From NCBI RefSeq assembly GCF_003019815.1, contig NZ_CP027773.1, positions 1,437,001 to 1,501,000 of the forward strand: a stretch of DNA of 64,000 nt. Reading direction: 5' to 3'. Position numbers and translations under genes: made by a program. The notes under the pieces are model-generated. The model saw only the letters and a list, made by a program, of their open reading frames with translations, searched no databases and had not been told where the DNA came from. This document shows, in pieces, positions 44,720 to 54,065 of this stretch; the stretch's first letter is position 1; every line of letters starts with the position of its first letter. The stretch comes from Variovorax sp. PMC12 (GTDB lineage Bacteria; Pseudomonadota; Gammaproteobacteria; Burkholderiales; Burkholderiaceae_C).

Positions 44720-45475
44720 ATGGATACAGACCAGTCGAACGGCCAGGCCGACGCGCCCGACGAAAGCACAGGCAATTTCGGACGCCGCACGCCGGCGGAA
44801 ATCGGCGTTCAGCTGCGCAATCTCGTCAATCGCAGCAACAACCTCACCGTCCAGTACGCGGGCGGCCAGCTCGTGACGCAGCTGCTGGACGTCGATCTGC
44901 GCAGGCGTGTCTTCACCTTCGACTGGGGCTCGCAGCCCGAGCAGAACCGGGGCCTGCTGGCGGCGCGGCGCTGCCTGTTCCAGGCGCAGCCGGAAGGCGT
45001 GCGCATCGAGTTCTCCATCGGCACGCCGCGCGAGGTCCGCTACGAAGGCATGCCCGCATTCGAGGCCGACTTTCCCGAAGTGCTGGTCTACATGCAGCGC
45101 CGCGAATACTTCCGCGTCGACGCGCCCATCCTCGATTCGTACACCTGCTCGGGCCGCCTGCCGCCCAAGGGCGATCCGTTCAGCTTCGAGGTGCAGGACC
45201 TGTCGATCGGCGGCGTCGGCCTGCGCACCAAGGACGAGCGCGTGGCCGAACTGCCGGTGGGCACGCGCCTGCTCGACTGCGAACTGTCGCTCGGCACGCT
45301 GGGCCAGCTCACGCTCGACATCCAGCTGGTGTCGCGACGCGACACCACGCTGGAGAACGGCACGATCCGCTACCAGCTGGGATTCCGATTCGTGGCACTG
45401 CCGGCCGGCGCCGAAACCGCGCTGCAGCGGCTGATCACCCGGCTCGAGATGAAGAGCCGTTCGCTGGTGGGCTGA
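44720..45475 (+). CDS. ycgR: Flagellar brake protein YcgR (PilZ domain, c-di-GMP binding)
   Basis: Binds cyclic di-GMP and slows the flagellar motor. The 251 residues comprise an N-terminal YcgR domain (about 20-120) and a C-terminal PilZ domain (about 125-245) with the c-di-GMP-binding arginines in RREYFR (RxxxR) and the second motif DLSIGGVGL (DxSxxG). The start at 44720 (MDTDQSNG) is preferred; the open frame to 44576 encodes no conserved residues. A candidate sigma-28 promoter lies upstream. Confidence 0.9.
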   Translation: MDTDQSNGQADAPDESTGNFGRRTPAEIGVQLRNLVNRSNNLTVQYAGGQLVTQLLDVDLRRRVFTFDWGSQPEQNRGLLAARRCLFQAQPEGVRIEFSIGTPREVRYEGMPAFEADFPEVLVYMQRREYFRVDAPILDSYTCSGRLPPKGDPFSFEVQDLSIGGVGLRTKDERVAELPVGTRLLDCELSLGTLGQLTLDIQLVSRRDTTLENGTIRYQLGFRFVALPAGAETALQRLITRLEMKSRSLVG

Positions 45476-45489
45476 AGCCGGTCGGCCGG

Positions 45490-45954
45490 TCAGTACACCG
45501 GCTCGCAGCGCACCTCGGTGCGGACCGAATTCGCGATGAAGCACTCTTCATGCGCGCGATGGTGCATCTGGTCGATCTGCTCGCGCGTGGGCAGGTGCTC
45601 GCCCGAGAAATGCACCTCGGGCCGCAGCGTGACCACCGTCATGGCCATCTTTCCCTCGGCGTTCTTTTCCATCGTGCCGACGGCCGCGTCGAAATAGCGG
45701 TCGACCACGAACTTGCGCTTCACCGCCATCGTGAGGAACCACAGCATGTGGCAGTTCGACAGCGAGGCGACGAACATTTCCTCCGGGTCGACGGCCGAGG
45801 CGTCGGACATGGGCAGCGGCACCACGTGCGGCGACGACGACGCCGGCACCTCCGCCCCGCCGTCGAAGCGCAGCGTGTGCCGCCGGCTGTAGGTGTTGCC
45901 CAGGAAATCCTGCTCGCCTCGCTGCCAGAGGACTTCGGCTGTGTAGTGGGCCAT
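45490..45954 (-). CDS. OsmC-family redox protein
   Basis: A 154-residue OsmC/Ohr-superfamily protein with both redox cysteines: SLSNCHMLWFL and HEECFIANS. Family members reduce organic hydroperoxides; whether this one does is inference. Convergent with ycgR and followed closely by the acetyltransferase in the same direction. Confidence 0.88.
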   Translation of the reverse strand: MAHYTAEVLWQRGEQDFLGNTYSRRHTLRFDGGAEVPASSSPHVVPLPMSDASAVDPEEMFVASLSNCHMLWFLTMAVKRKFVVDRYFDAAVGTMEKNAEGKMAMTVVTLRPEVHFSGEHLPTREQIDQMHHRAHEECFIANSVRTEVRCEPVY

Positions 45955-45983
45955 GGGTGGCGCTCCTTGCCTGTCGGCGGTTG

Positions 45984-46535
45984 TCAGAGATGGATGAAGT
46001 AGCGGAACTTGGTCAGGCTGCCCTGGCTTGGCAGGGTGAGGAAGGTCTCGGCCTGCACGCCGCCGTTGGCCAGGATCACCTTCTGCGACGCGAAGTTGTC
46101 GGGGCTGGTCGTGATCTCGACGCGGCTCAGTCCCTCGCCGGCGGCCAGCGTGAGCATGGCGCCCAGCGCGCGCGTCGCGTAGCCCCTGCGCTGCTTCCAC
46201 GGCACCACGCTGTAGCCGATGTGGCCCAGGCAGTAGACCGGCAAGGCAATGGTGCCGGGCTGCCAGCGCAGGTCGATGCTGCCGCAGAACTCGCCGTCCC
46301 ACATCCAGAGCTTGTAGCCCGGCAGGCGCGGCACCCGCGAGCCGTCGGGTAGCGTGACCGGCGGGCCCTTGGCCTCGCGGTCCACCAGGTTCTCGAGGAA
46401 CAACGCGGCATCGGCCTCGATGGCCGCGCGCTCCTCGGCGCCCGATTCGGGCCGCGACTCGTCGCGCGCCCAGCCCCGGTTCAGGGCCGACACATAGCTG
46501 GCCAGGTACGGTTTCGCGGGCCAGACGAGCTCCAT
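45984..46535 (-). CDS. GNAT-family N-acetyltransferase
   Basis: A 183-residue acetyltransferase with the GNAT fold: the acetyl-CoA-binding segment QRRGYATRALGAM and the central strand HIGYSVVPW. N-terminal start at 46535 (MELVWPAKPYL). Substrate unknown; the shape resembles acetyltransferases that act on small molecules. Ends 29 bases before the OsmC gene start, same direction. Confidence 0.85.
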   Translation of the reverse strand: MELVWPAKPYLASYVSALNRGWARDESRPESGAEERAAIEADAALFLENLVDREAKGPPVTLPDGSRVPRLPGYKLWMWDGEFCGSIDLRWQPGTIALPVYCLGHIGYSVVPWKQRRGYATRALGAMLTLAAGEGLSRVEITTSPDNFASQKVILANGGVQAETFLTLPSQGSLTKFRYFIHL

Positions 46536-46582
46536 CGGCCGCGGCTCGGTGATGGATCTGGGCCAGTACCGCGGCACGCGCC

Positions 46583-47311
46583 TCAGGCCCCCATCAGCCT
46601 GACGATCAGCGGCACCAGCAACGCCGTCGCGATGCCGTTGAGCCCCATGGCCAGCGCGGAAAAGGCGCCCGCCGTCTCGTTCACCTGGATGGCCCGCGCC
46701 GTGCCGATGCCGTGCGCCGCCATGCCGACCGCGAAGCCGCGCACCGCGGGCTCGCGGATGCGCAGCAGGTTCAGGAGCCCGGTGGCCATGATGGCGCCGG
46801 AGATGCCCGCAATGGCAGCAGCCACGGCGGCCAGCGACGGCAGGCCGCCGATCTTCTCGGCCACGCCCATCGCGATGGGCATGGTGGCCGACTTGGGCGC
46901 CAGCGACATCATCAGCTCGTGCGAACCGCCCAACGCCCATGCAATGCCGATGGCCGAAACAATGGCAGCGACCGAGCCCACCAGCAGCGCCACCCCGATG
47001 GGAAGCCACAGCCTGCGCAGCCGGCCGACCTGCCCGTAGAGCGGCACCGCCAGCGCCACGGTGGCCGGGCCGATGAGGAAGTGCACGAACTTCGCGCCCT
47101 CGAAATACGTGTCGTAGGGCGTGCGGGTGAGCAGCAGCACGGAGACGATCACGATCACCGATATCAGCACCGGGTTGACCACCGGATTGCGCCCGCTGCG
47201 CGTGTGCAGCCACAGCGCGCCCAGGTACGCCAGCAGCGTCAGCGACAGCCACAGCAGCGGCGACTGCGCGAGGAAGACCCAGATTTCGGACAGCCTGGCA
47301 GGCGCGCTCAT
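46583..47311 (-). CDS. lrgB: LrgB-type membrane protein
   Basis: A 242-residue protein with about six membrane helices, partner of LrgA in the holin-like LrgAB/YohJK family that affects murein turnover and small-metabolite export. Marks: NPVLISVI, LLTRTPYDTYFEGAKFVHFLIGPA, SVAAPMA-like APKSATMPIAMGVAEKIGG. Overlaps lrgA by four bases (ATGA at 47308-47311). Confidence 0.92.
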   Translation of the reverse strand: MSAPARLSEIWVFLAQSPLLWLSLTLLAYLGALWLHTRSGRNPVVNPVLISVIVIVSVLLLTRTPYDTYFEGAKFVHFLIGPATVALAVPLYGQVGRLRRLWLPIGVALLVGSVAAIVSAIGIAWALGGSHELMMSLAPKSATMPIAMGVAEKIGGLPSLAAVAAAIAGISGAIMATGLLNLLRIREPAVRGFAVGMAAHGIGTARAIQVNETAGAFSALAMGLNGIATALLVPLIVRLMGA

Positions 47312-47661
47312 TCCGAATCCTTGCCGGTGATGCGGATCATCCAGCGGAAGGTGAGCGCGGTGACCGTCATGGTGAAGGCCGCGCCCACGATGCCGGCCGC
47401 GAGGAACGGCAGCCACTCGCGCCCCACCCGCTCGAAGTGCAGCATGACGCCAGCCACCGCGGGGATGAACAGCAGCATCAGGTTGCGCAGCAGATGGCCC
47501 GATGTGTCGCCCAGCGACTGCGGCACGCGGCCGCGCACCAGCAGGCCGACGAACAGCAGCACCATGCCGATCAGCGGCCCCGGGATCGGCAGGTTGAGCC
47601 ACTGCACGAGCAGTTCGCCGGCGAGTTGGCAAAGAAAGAGCGTGGTGATGGCGTAGAGCAT
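47308..47661 (-). CDS. lrgA: LrgA/CidA-type holin-like protein
   Basis: A 117-residue membrane protein with four hydrophobic helices (PIPGPLIGMVLLFVGLL, LLFIPAVAGVMLHFE), matching CidA/LrgA. Together with LrgB it forms a holin/antiholin-like pair of the YohJK type. The start at 47661 lies at the beginning of the first helix; the longer open frame runs into the next gene. Confidence 0.91.
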   Translation of the reverse strand: MLYAITTLFLCQLAGELLVQWLNLPIPGPLIGMVLLFVGLLVRGRVPQSLGDTSGHLLRNLMLLFIPAVAGVMLHFERVGREWLPFLAAGIVGAAFTMTVTALTFRWMIRITGKDSE

Positions 47662-47681
47662 GGTTCTTTTCGGTTGTCGGC

Positions 47682-48698
47682 TCAGCACGGATGTTCGGGG
47701 GAGCGTGCGGCGCTTGTCCACCCCTGCTTCAGGGCTTGCTGGCTCGCGGGCGGCAGCACGCCCAGCCGCACGTGGCCCGGCAGGCCGAACGAAGCGCAGT
47801 CGCGCAGCTTGATGCCCTGCGCGCGCAGTGCCGTGGCGACACGGGGATACGGCTCGTCGGTGCGCGCGCAGAAGAAGTTCGCGTCGCCGGGCAGGCACTC
47901 CCAGCCGAGGGACTCGCACACGGCGCGCTGCCGCGCTTTCCATTCGCGAAGGGTGTCCAGGCTTTGTTCGAGCCAGCACTGGGCTTCATTGCCGGTCCAT
48001 GCCTCCAGCAGCGCCACGCCATGCGTGCCCAGAGGCCACGAGGGCGCCAGCAGTTCGAGGCGCTCCATCAACGGAGAGCCGACGGCGTCGAGGGGCGCGA
48101 TGGCATAGGCGGCGCGGATGCCGGTGAGGCCCATGGCCTTGTTCGGCGTCCACATCTGCCAGACGCGGTCGCGTTGCGCCGCGCCCAGCGAAGGACGGCC
48201 TTCGAGGCGCAACGGCTCGTAGGCCATGTCGAGCACGCAAGGCCCGCCCTCGCCCTGCGCATGCGCCACCAGATCGGCCTGCGGCTGCCCGAGCGGGCTC
48301 GACGGTTCGCAGCACCAGCGCAAGCCGGCGGCATCGAACGGCGCCGGCGCGCGCAGCACCTGCAGGCCCCAGGCGCGCGCGGCGCGCTCGTAGTCGCCGT
48401 AGCTGTGGGCCGGCAGCCAGGCCGTGCGGGCGCCGCCCTGCGCGACGGCGGCGCTGATGCGGTGGATGAATTCGCTCGCGCTGGCCGCGATCACGATGCG
48501 CTCCGGCGCCACGCCGTGAAAGCCCGCGAGCCGGTCGCGCAAGGCGGTGTAGCGCGGGTCCGGGTAATGCGCGGCGTCGGCGTCGCGCAGCGCGGCCAGA
48601 ACGGCCGGGCACGCACCCACCGCGTTGCCGTTGGTCGAGAAGTCGTGCGGCGCGGCGCCCGATGCGTCGGGGCCGCCGTGGATGAGGCCGTGCGTCAT
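47682..48698 (-). CDS. cobD: CobC/CobD-type aminotransferase-fold enzyme (threonine-phosphate decarboxylase)
   Basis: Last gene of the long B12 operon. A 338-residue fold-type I PLP protein; PLP lysine in TPNKAMGLTGIR, family N-terminus MTHGLIHGGPD and DFSTNGNAVG. In the alternative numbering this is CobC; the Salmonella counterpart CobD makes (R)-1-amino-2-propanol phosphate, the linker used by CbiB. It starts 8 bases after the cbiB stop. Some active-site residues differ from CobD and the family also contains histidinol-phosphate aminotransferase-like members, so the reaction is inferred from context. Confidence 0.84.
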   Translation of the reverse strand: MTHGLIHGGPDASGAAPHDFSTNGNAVGACPAVLAALRDADAAHYPDPRYTALRDRLAGFHGVAPERIVIAASASEFIHRISAAVAQGGARTAWLPAHSYGDYERAARAWGLQVLRAPAPFDAAGLRWCCEPSSPLGQPQADLVAHAQGEGGPCVLDMAYEPLRLEGRPSLGAAQRDRVWQMWTPNKAMGLTGIRAAYAIAPLDAVGSPLMERLELLAPSWPLGTHGVALLEAWTGNEAQCWLEQSLDTLREWKARQRAVCESLGWECLPGDANFFCARTDEPYPRVATALRAQGIKLRDCASFGLPGHVRLGVLPPASQQALKQGWTSAARSPEHPC

Positions 48699-48705
48699 TC
48701 GCGCG

Positions 48706-49686
48706 TCACCCCATCACCGCGAAGATGACCGCCGAAGCACACACCGCCCAAGCCACGACCGCCCTTGCGCCCAGTTGCGCGGCACGCCGGGTGTCGGCCG
48801 CGGCGACCGCTCGCCCTTCGGCATTGAGCGCATACACGCCGGGCTTGGCCAGCCGCACGCCGAGCAGCAAGGCCATGGCCGCCATCGGCCAGCCGCTGTT
48901 GGGCGACGGCGTGCGCCGAGCCTCTTCAGGCAACCCGGCCGGCCAGCGCCATGCGGCCAGTGCGAGCAGCAATGCCGTGATGCGCGCGGGCACCCAGGAG
49001 AGCACATCGTCCGCGCGCGCGGCCCATTTGCCGAACCATGTCCAGTCGCGCCCGCCGCGTTCGCCGCGGTAGCCCCACATCGCATCCGCCGCGTTGGCGA
49101 AACGGTAGACCGCGGCGCCCGGCAGGCCGAACAGCAAGAACCAGAACAACGGGGCCACCAGCGAGTCGTTGAGGTTCTCGGCGAGCGACTCGATGGCGCT
49201 TTCACGCACCTCGCGCTCGCCGAGCCCGGCCACGTCGCGGCTCACCAGCCGCGCTAGTTGCGCGCGGCCCGCGTCGAGCGACACGGCCAGAGCGTCCTCG
49301 ACGGCCAGCACCTCGTCGCGCAGCATGCGCCATGCGAACAGCGGCTTGAACAGCAGGCCCAGCAGCACGGCCACCGCCCATGCGGGCAACCACTGCACGA
49401 TCGCGCCCTGCAAGGCGGAGGCCACGCCCCAGACGGCCATCGCGCCGATGCACCAGGTCAGCGCGCCGATGAGGAAGGCCGGCAGGTCGACCGGCTTCGC
49501 CCGGGGATGCAGCGGCGCGACGCTCGATCCGATCCAGCCGAGGTAGTTGCCCATCCACACCACCGGATGCAGGTAGGCGCGCGGCTCGCCGAGCCAGCGG
49601 TCGATGGCCAGCGCGATCCACAGCGCGCCGACGAGGGCGAGGGAATAAGACAGGAGCGAATCGTCAGCAGGCATGGGAGCCGCCAT
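48706..49686 (-). CDS. cbiB: Adenosylcobinamide-phosphate synthase CbiB
   Basis: Attaches aminopropanol phosphate to adenosylcobyric acid. Integral membrane protein of 326 residues with CbiB marks: DRWLGEP near the N-terminus, HPVVWMG, ESLAENLNDSLVAPLFW and MWGYRGER. The ATG at 49686 or 49674 may be used; the former follows the cobN stop by 10 bases. Contains about six to seven hydrophobic segments. Also called CobD in aerobic-pathway naming. Confidence 0.93.
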   Translation of the reverse strand: MAAPMPADDSLLSYSLALVGALWIALAIDRWLGEPRAYLHPVVWMGNYLGWIGSSVAPLHPRAKPVDLPAFLIGALTWCIGAMAVWGVASALQGAIVQWLPAWAVAVLLGLLFKPLFAWRMLRDEVLAVEDALAVSLDAGRAQLARLVSRDVAGLGEREVRESAIESLAENLNDSLVAPLFWFLLFGLPGAAVYRFANAADAMWGYRGERGGRDWTWFGKWAARADDVLSWVPARITALLLALAAWRWPAGLPEEARRTPSPNSGWPMAAMALLLGVRLAKPGVYALNAEGRAVAAADTRRAAQLGARAVVAWAVCASAVIFAVMG

Positions 49687-49695
49687 TCTCGCGAA

Positions 49696-52600
49696 TCAGG
49701 CGGCCGCCCTGCCGCGCCGCCACTGCGCCAACGCGCCGAGCGCGACCAGCAATGCGGCGCCGAACACGACCCACAGGCGCAGGACGACGGATTCGGCCTT
49801 GGGCGCCGGGGGCGTATCGGGCGTGGGTTCGAGCCTGAGGCCGCTCACGGGTTGCGCGCCGTCGGCCACGGGCTCGGCCGCAGCGACCTTGGCGGGTGCA
49901 GGCACCGGCGGGGCCGCGACCACCGGCACGACCGGCGCGGCCTGCGCGACGGGCGCTGCCGGCGCGGCAAGCTGCTGCCGCACGAACCGCTGCACGCCGT
50001 CGTTCCGCTCGCGCAGGCCGGTGGCCCGCGCCGCCTCGGCATACGCACGCACAAGTTCCCGGCGCGTGGCTGCGTCCGGCTTCCAGTAGTTCAGCCGCAC
50101 CGCATCGAGCATGCGCTCCAGCGTCTGCGCGAACGCAGCGCGGTTGTCGCCCTCGAGCCATTCGCGCGTGCCCAGCCTGTATCTGTCGCGCACGTACACG
50201 TCGTGCAGCGACTGCCACTGGTCCTGCCGCACGGCGTCGGGCGCGGTGACCTGCCAGCCCCAGAGGAACTGCGCCGTCTTCAGCACCTGCAGCGTGCCGC
50301 TGTAGCCCTCGGCCTTCTGCGCGGCGATCCACTGCGGATGCAGGTAGCGCGTCTGCATCTCGCGGGCGATGGCACCGGCGGCGGTGTCGGTGCGCACCGC
50401 CGTGCCGTCGCGCAGGTTCTGCACGTACAGCGCCGGGTCCTTGCCGGTGAGCTGCCGCACCGCCTGCGCGATGCCGCCGAGGTACTGGAAGGGATCGTCG
50501 TTGGTGAGCACGCCATAGAGATTGGAGCTGCGCGCCATCAGCGCCGCGTCCACTTGCGCCAGGTTGCCCGCATAGGCGCCGGGCCGCGCAGCCCCGTCGA
50601 GGCCCTTGCCGTAGGCGTGGCCCATGCGGTCCATGTAGAGCTGCGCCATCTGCGCGTCGCCGCCGCCGCGCTGCTGGCGCTTCCACGCATCGCTCGCGAG
50701 CGCGGCCTCTTCGAGCCCGGCGCCGTAGCTGCCCTGCTCGTTCGAGAACACGCGCGCGGTCGACCACCGCCTCGCCTCCTCCGGCGTAGCGCCTTGCGCG
50801 CGCAGCCTCGCGGCCAGCGCATCGCTGTGCTTCGCCACCGCGTTGCCGGGTTCGGGCAAGGCAGCTACCTGCCGTACCGCCTCGTCGAGCCAGCGCATCA
50901 CGTTCGGGAACTGGTCGCGGTAGGAGCCGGTCACGCTGACCAGCACGTCCATGCGCGCACGCCCCAGCACCTGCGCCGGAATCACTTCGATGCCGCTCAT
51001 GCGGCCCGCGTCGTCCCAGCGCGGCTTCACGCCCATCGCGTAGAAGGCCTGGCTTTCGAGCACGCCCTGATGGCGCGAAGCCTCGCCGGCCCAAAGCGTG
51101 AACGCGATCTTGCCGGGCGTCTTGCCGCCGTGGCTCTTCGCATGCTCGGCGATCCAGGCGTCCATGGCGGCCACGCCCGTTTCCCATGCCGCGCGCGTGG
51201 GCACGCGGCTCGGGTCGAAGCCGTAGAGGTTGCGGCCGGTTGGCAGGCTGTCAGGGTTGCGCACCGGGTCGCCGCCGTAGCTGGACTTGAGGTAGCGGCC
51301 GTCCAGTGCGGTCAGCAGGCCTTCGATTTCCTCGTTGTGCGCGAGCACTGCGTCGAGCTTGCCGGCGCGCCCGGCCAGTTCGCCCAGCTTCTGCACGTCG
51401 GCCGGCGACTTGCCCATGGCGCTCGCGGCTGCGGGGTCGCTCAGCGCGAGTTCGACCCAGCGCGCAGGCCGCGAGCCGGCCACGTTCTTCGCATCGATGA
51501 GAAAAGCCTCGTCGATGTCCTCGCCCAGCGCTTCCACCAGCGGCTTGCCGAGGATCTGCAGGATCGTCATGCGGCGGCGTTCGGCATCGGGCGCCTGGCC
51601 GAAGGTGGCCAGGCCCAGCGGCTGCGCGGTCTGCGCGAGTTCGTCGAGGTACGGATGCAGCACCGCGATGAAGCCCGCGAAGTCGGCGCGGATGCGCGCG
51701 GGCGTCCATTGCAGGTCGCGGTCGTAGTGCTGCTCGGCGAACTCGGCCGTCAGCTGCCTTTCCATGGCCGTCTTCACCGGCCCGGGCGACAGGGTCTCCC
51801 AGTCGTGCATGCGCTCGTGCATGGCCTGCACGCCGGGGCGGAAACCGGCGGGCGCGAACATCGGCGTCGAATGGCTCACCATCGTCGCGCGGCCGCGCCG
51901 CTTGGCGGTGGTGGCCTCGCCGAGGTTGTCCATGATGTACGGGTACACGTTCGGCAGGTCGCCCAGCGCGAGCAGCGGATCGTCCTGCACCGACAGCCCG
52001 CGCTCCTTGCCCGCCGACCATTCGAGCGTGCCGTGCGTGCCCACATGCACCACCGCGCTCGCGCCGAACTGCGTGCGCAGCCACAGGTAGGTGGCCAGGT
52101 AGCCGTGGCTCAGCGGCACGGCCGAGCGGTGACAGACCTGCCGGGCCTTGTCCACGACCTGCGTGCCGGGCTCGAAGCGCGGCGGCTGGCGCAGCACCAC
52201 GACATTGCCGAAGCGCACGCGCGGAATCACGAACGCCGGCTCGCCCGCAACGGGGCGCAGCATGGTCGATTTTTCCGGCGGCCCCCAGTAGGCCTCGATG
52301 CGCCGCTGCGTCTCGGCGGGCAGCGCGCGGAACCACGCGAGGTAGCGCGACAGCGGCATCGCGTCGGCCAGTCCCCGCTCCAGCAGCGGCTGCAGGGCGT
52401 CGTCCTGCCCTGTGGGGTAGTAGGCCTTCATGGTCGCCTGCACCTGCGCGATCAGCGCGTCGGCGCCCGGCAGCTCGGTGCTGTAGCCGGCGGACTTCAT
52501 CGCCGCGAGCATGTTGCTCACGCTGCGCGGCACGTTGAGGAACGACGCGCCGAAATTGGCCTCGCCCGGCGGGTAGTTGTAGACCAGCATCGCCACGCGC

Positions 52601-53715
52601 CGCTGCGACGCCGGCGTGCGCTGCAGCCGCAGCAGCGCGGCGGCCTTGGCCGCCACGGCGTCGATCTGCACGGGCAGCGGCTGCAGCGTGCCCGATGCGG
52701 CGTCGCGCGCGCTCACCAACATCGGGTCGGTCATGCCGGCCAGCTCGCTGGGGCTGTAGTAAGAGGCGATGTCGGCCTGCGCGAGACCGTCCTTGCTCTG
52801 GGCCCATTGCGTTGCGTCCATCGCCAGCGAGGGCAGCGTCTGCAGCACGGGCACGCCGATGCGTTCGAGCTCGGCCTTGCGCTCGTTGGGGCTGAACACC
52901 AGCGAGGCATTCACGATCAGGTCGGCCACGCGCCGGTCGCCGGCATGCGTCATGCCAACGAACAGGTCCTTCTGCTGGCGCGGGCCGTAGAACGCATAGG
53001 CGCGCAGGCCGCGCTGCTCCAGCGCAGCGATGAGCGCGTCGAGCCAGCCGGTGTCGTCGCCGGTGACAGTGGCGCTGTTGATGGCCACGGCGACGGTGCC
53101 GCTTGCGGGATCGCCGGGCAGACGGTCTAGCGCAGCAATGTCGGTTTCGATGCGCGGCCAGCCGGGGTGATAGAGGCCGGCGAGCGGCAGCGGCACCGGC
53201 GCCGGAAGCCCCGCCGAATCGCCGGGCCTGGCCAGCGCCTGCATCGACGCGGCAAGGTTGGCCGCTCCGGAAAAGCGCCAGTACTCGCGCAGCCGCTGCG
53301 CCCAGGCGGCATCGACGCCGCGTTCCGCCGCCAGCGGCGCGGGGGCGGAGGCCTGCCCCTTGGCGACGAGCGCGAACTCGCCGACCAGCACATAGGGCAC
53401 GGCGCCGCGCGAAATCACGTCACCGAAGCGGGCGGCGGCAGCCTGCGCCACGCTGATGTGCGGCGCATCGATGACGAGCAGCCGCGCACCTTCGAGCGCG
53501 GCCGCCAGCGTCTCGGGCGAATCCTTTGAAGCCGACACCACCTGCAGCGGCAGCCCCGCCTCGCGCGCCGCCGCCTCCAGCCGGACCACCCGCGCCGGCG
53601 ACACCAGCGAGGTGCCCAGCACCACCACGCGCCCGCCCGCCGGCTGTGCATGGGCCGACGCCAGAAGGCCCAGCGTCGCCAGGGCCCCGAACAGCCAGAA
53701 GAGAACCCGCGTCAC
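49696..53715 (-). CDS. cobN: Membrane-anchored, exported CobN-like protein
   Basis: A 1339-residue CobN/magnesium-chelatase H-type protein. Unlike cytoplasmic CobN it has a Sec signal peptide (VLFWLFGALATLGLLASAHA, cleavage after AHA at about residue 23), a Pro/Ala-rich linker (about 1235-1308), and a C-terminal membrane helix (about 1313-1332) with a basic cytoplasmic end WRRGRAAA. Family motifs are present: VHVGTHGTLEWSAGKE, NYPPGEANFG and PYIMDNLGEA. The start is a GTG that overlaps the DUF2149 stop (GTGA, 53712-53715). No CobS/CobT ATPase partner is in the window, so ordinary cobalt insertion in the cytoplasm is unlikely; a periplasmic role is inferred. Confidence 0.88.
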   Translation of the reverse strand: MTRVLFWLFGALATLGLLASAHAQPAGGRVVVLGTSLVSPARVVRLEAAAREAGLPLQVVSASKDSPETLAAALEGARLLVIDAPHISVAQAAAARFGDVISRGAVPYVLVGEFALVAKGQASAPAPLAAERGVDAAWAQRLREYWRFSGAANLAASMQALARPGDSAGLPAPVPLPLAGLYHPGWPRIETDIAALDRLPGDPASGTVAVAINSATVTGDDTGWLDALIAALEQRGLRAYAFYGPRQQKDLFVGMTHAGDRRVADLIVNASLVFSPNERKAELERIGVPVLQTLPSLAMDATQWAQSKDGLAQADIASYYSPSELAGMTDPMLVSARDAASGTLQPLPVQIDAVAAKAAALLRLQRTPASQRRVAMLVYNYPPGEANFGASFLNVPRSVSNMLAAMKSAGYSTELPGADALIAQVQATMKAYYPTGQDDALQPLLERGLADAMPLSRYLAWFRALPAETQRRIEAYWGPPEKSTMLRPVAGEPAFVIPRVRFGNVVVLRQPPRFEPGTQVVDKARQVCHRSAVPLSHGYLATYLWLRTQFGASAVVHVGTHGTLEWSAGKERGLSVQDDPLLALGDLPNVYPYIMDNLGEATTAKRRGRATMVSHSTPMFAPAGFRPGVQAMHERMHDWETLSPGPVKTAMERQLTAEFAEQHYDRDLQWTPARIRADFAGFIAVLHPYLDELAQTAQPLGLATFGQAPDAERRRMTILQILGKPLVEALGEDIDEAFLIDAKNVAGSRPARWVELALSDPAAASAMGKSPADVQKLGELAGRAGKLDAVLAHNEEIEGLLTALDGRYLKSSYGGDPVRNPDSLPTGRNLYGFDPSRVPTRAAWETGVAAMDAWIAEHAKSHGGKTPGKIAFTLWAGEASRHQGVLESQAFYAMGVKPRWDDAGRMSGIEVIPAQVLGRARMDVLVSVTGSYRDQFPNVMRWLDEAVRQVAALPEPGNAVAKHSDALAARLRAQGATPEEARRWSTARVFSNEQGSYGAGLEEAALASDAWKRQQRGGGDAQMAQLYMDRMGHAYGKGLDGAARPGAYAGNLAQVDAALMARSSNLYGVLTNDDPFQYLGGIAQAVRQLTGKDPALYVQNLRDGTAVRTDTAAGAIAREMQTRYLHPQWIAAQKAEGYSGTLQVLKTAQFLWGWQVTAPDAVRQDQWQSLHDVYVRDRYRLGTREWLEGDNRAAFAQTLERMLDAVRLNYWKPDAATRRELVRAYAEAARATGLRERNDGVQRFVRQQLAAPAAPVAQAAPVVPVVAAPPVPAPAKVAAAEPVADGAQPVSGLRLEPTPDTPPAPKAESVVLRLWVVFGAALLVALGALAQWRRGRAAA

Positions 53716-54065
53716 TTCCCGCCTTGCGCAGGCACCGCGTCCGCCGGCACGTAGACCATGGTGCCGTCCTTCAGCCGCCAGGCCGTGCCGGCCTTCTCGC
53801 CGTCGCCCTGCCCCGTCGCGCCGCTGGCCTTGAAGCGCGTGAGCTTCTGGCCCTCGCGCGTGATGATCTCCATGTCGGGCTTGCCCTCGTTGCGGATGAT
53901 CGTCACCTTGTCCTGCGCGAACGGGTTCATCGGGTTGTTGATGACCGCGATCATCAGCATGCCGATCACCACCATGAACACGTCGATCAGGTTGATGGTC
54001 GAGAGCACCGGATCGTCGTCGTCGCTGTCCAGGCTGCTCAGGATGGAGAACTGCCGCCGGCTCAT
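53712..54065 (-). CDS. DUF2149-family single-pass membrane protein, ExbD/TolR-like
   Basis: A 117-residue protein with an acidic N-terminus (DSDDDDPV), one membrane helix (about residues 22-42) and a periplasmic C-terminal domain with a basic/acidic mix ending in YVPADAVPAQ. The helix, STINLIDVFMVVIGMLM, has an Asp (D28) at the position of the essential Asp in ExbD and TolR helices. DUF2149 is of unknown function; resemblance to ExbD is my reading of the helix. Overlaps the channel gene upstream and cobN downstream by four bases each. Confidence 0.8.
   Translation of the reverse strand: MSRRQFSILSSLDSDDDDPVLSTINLIDVFMVVIGMLMIAVINNPMNPFAQDKVTIIRNEGKPDMEIITREGQKLTRFKASGATGQGDGEKAGTAWRLKDGTMVYVPADAVPAQGGK

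Noticed and set aside
49258..53130. 1290-residue open frame antisense to cobN and cbiB
   Set aside because: Shadow of the CobN-like and CbiB genes.
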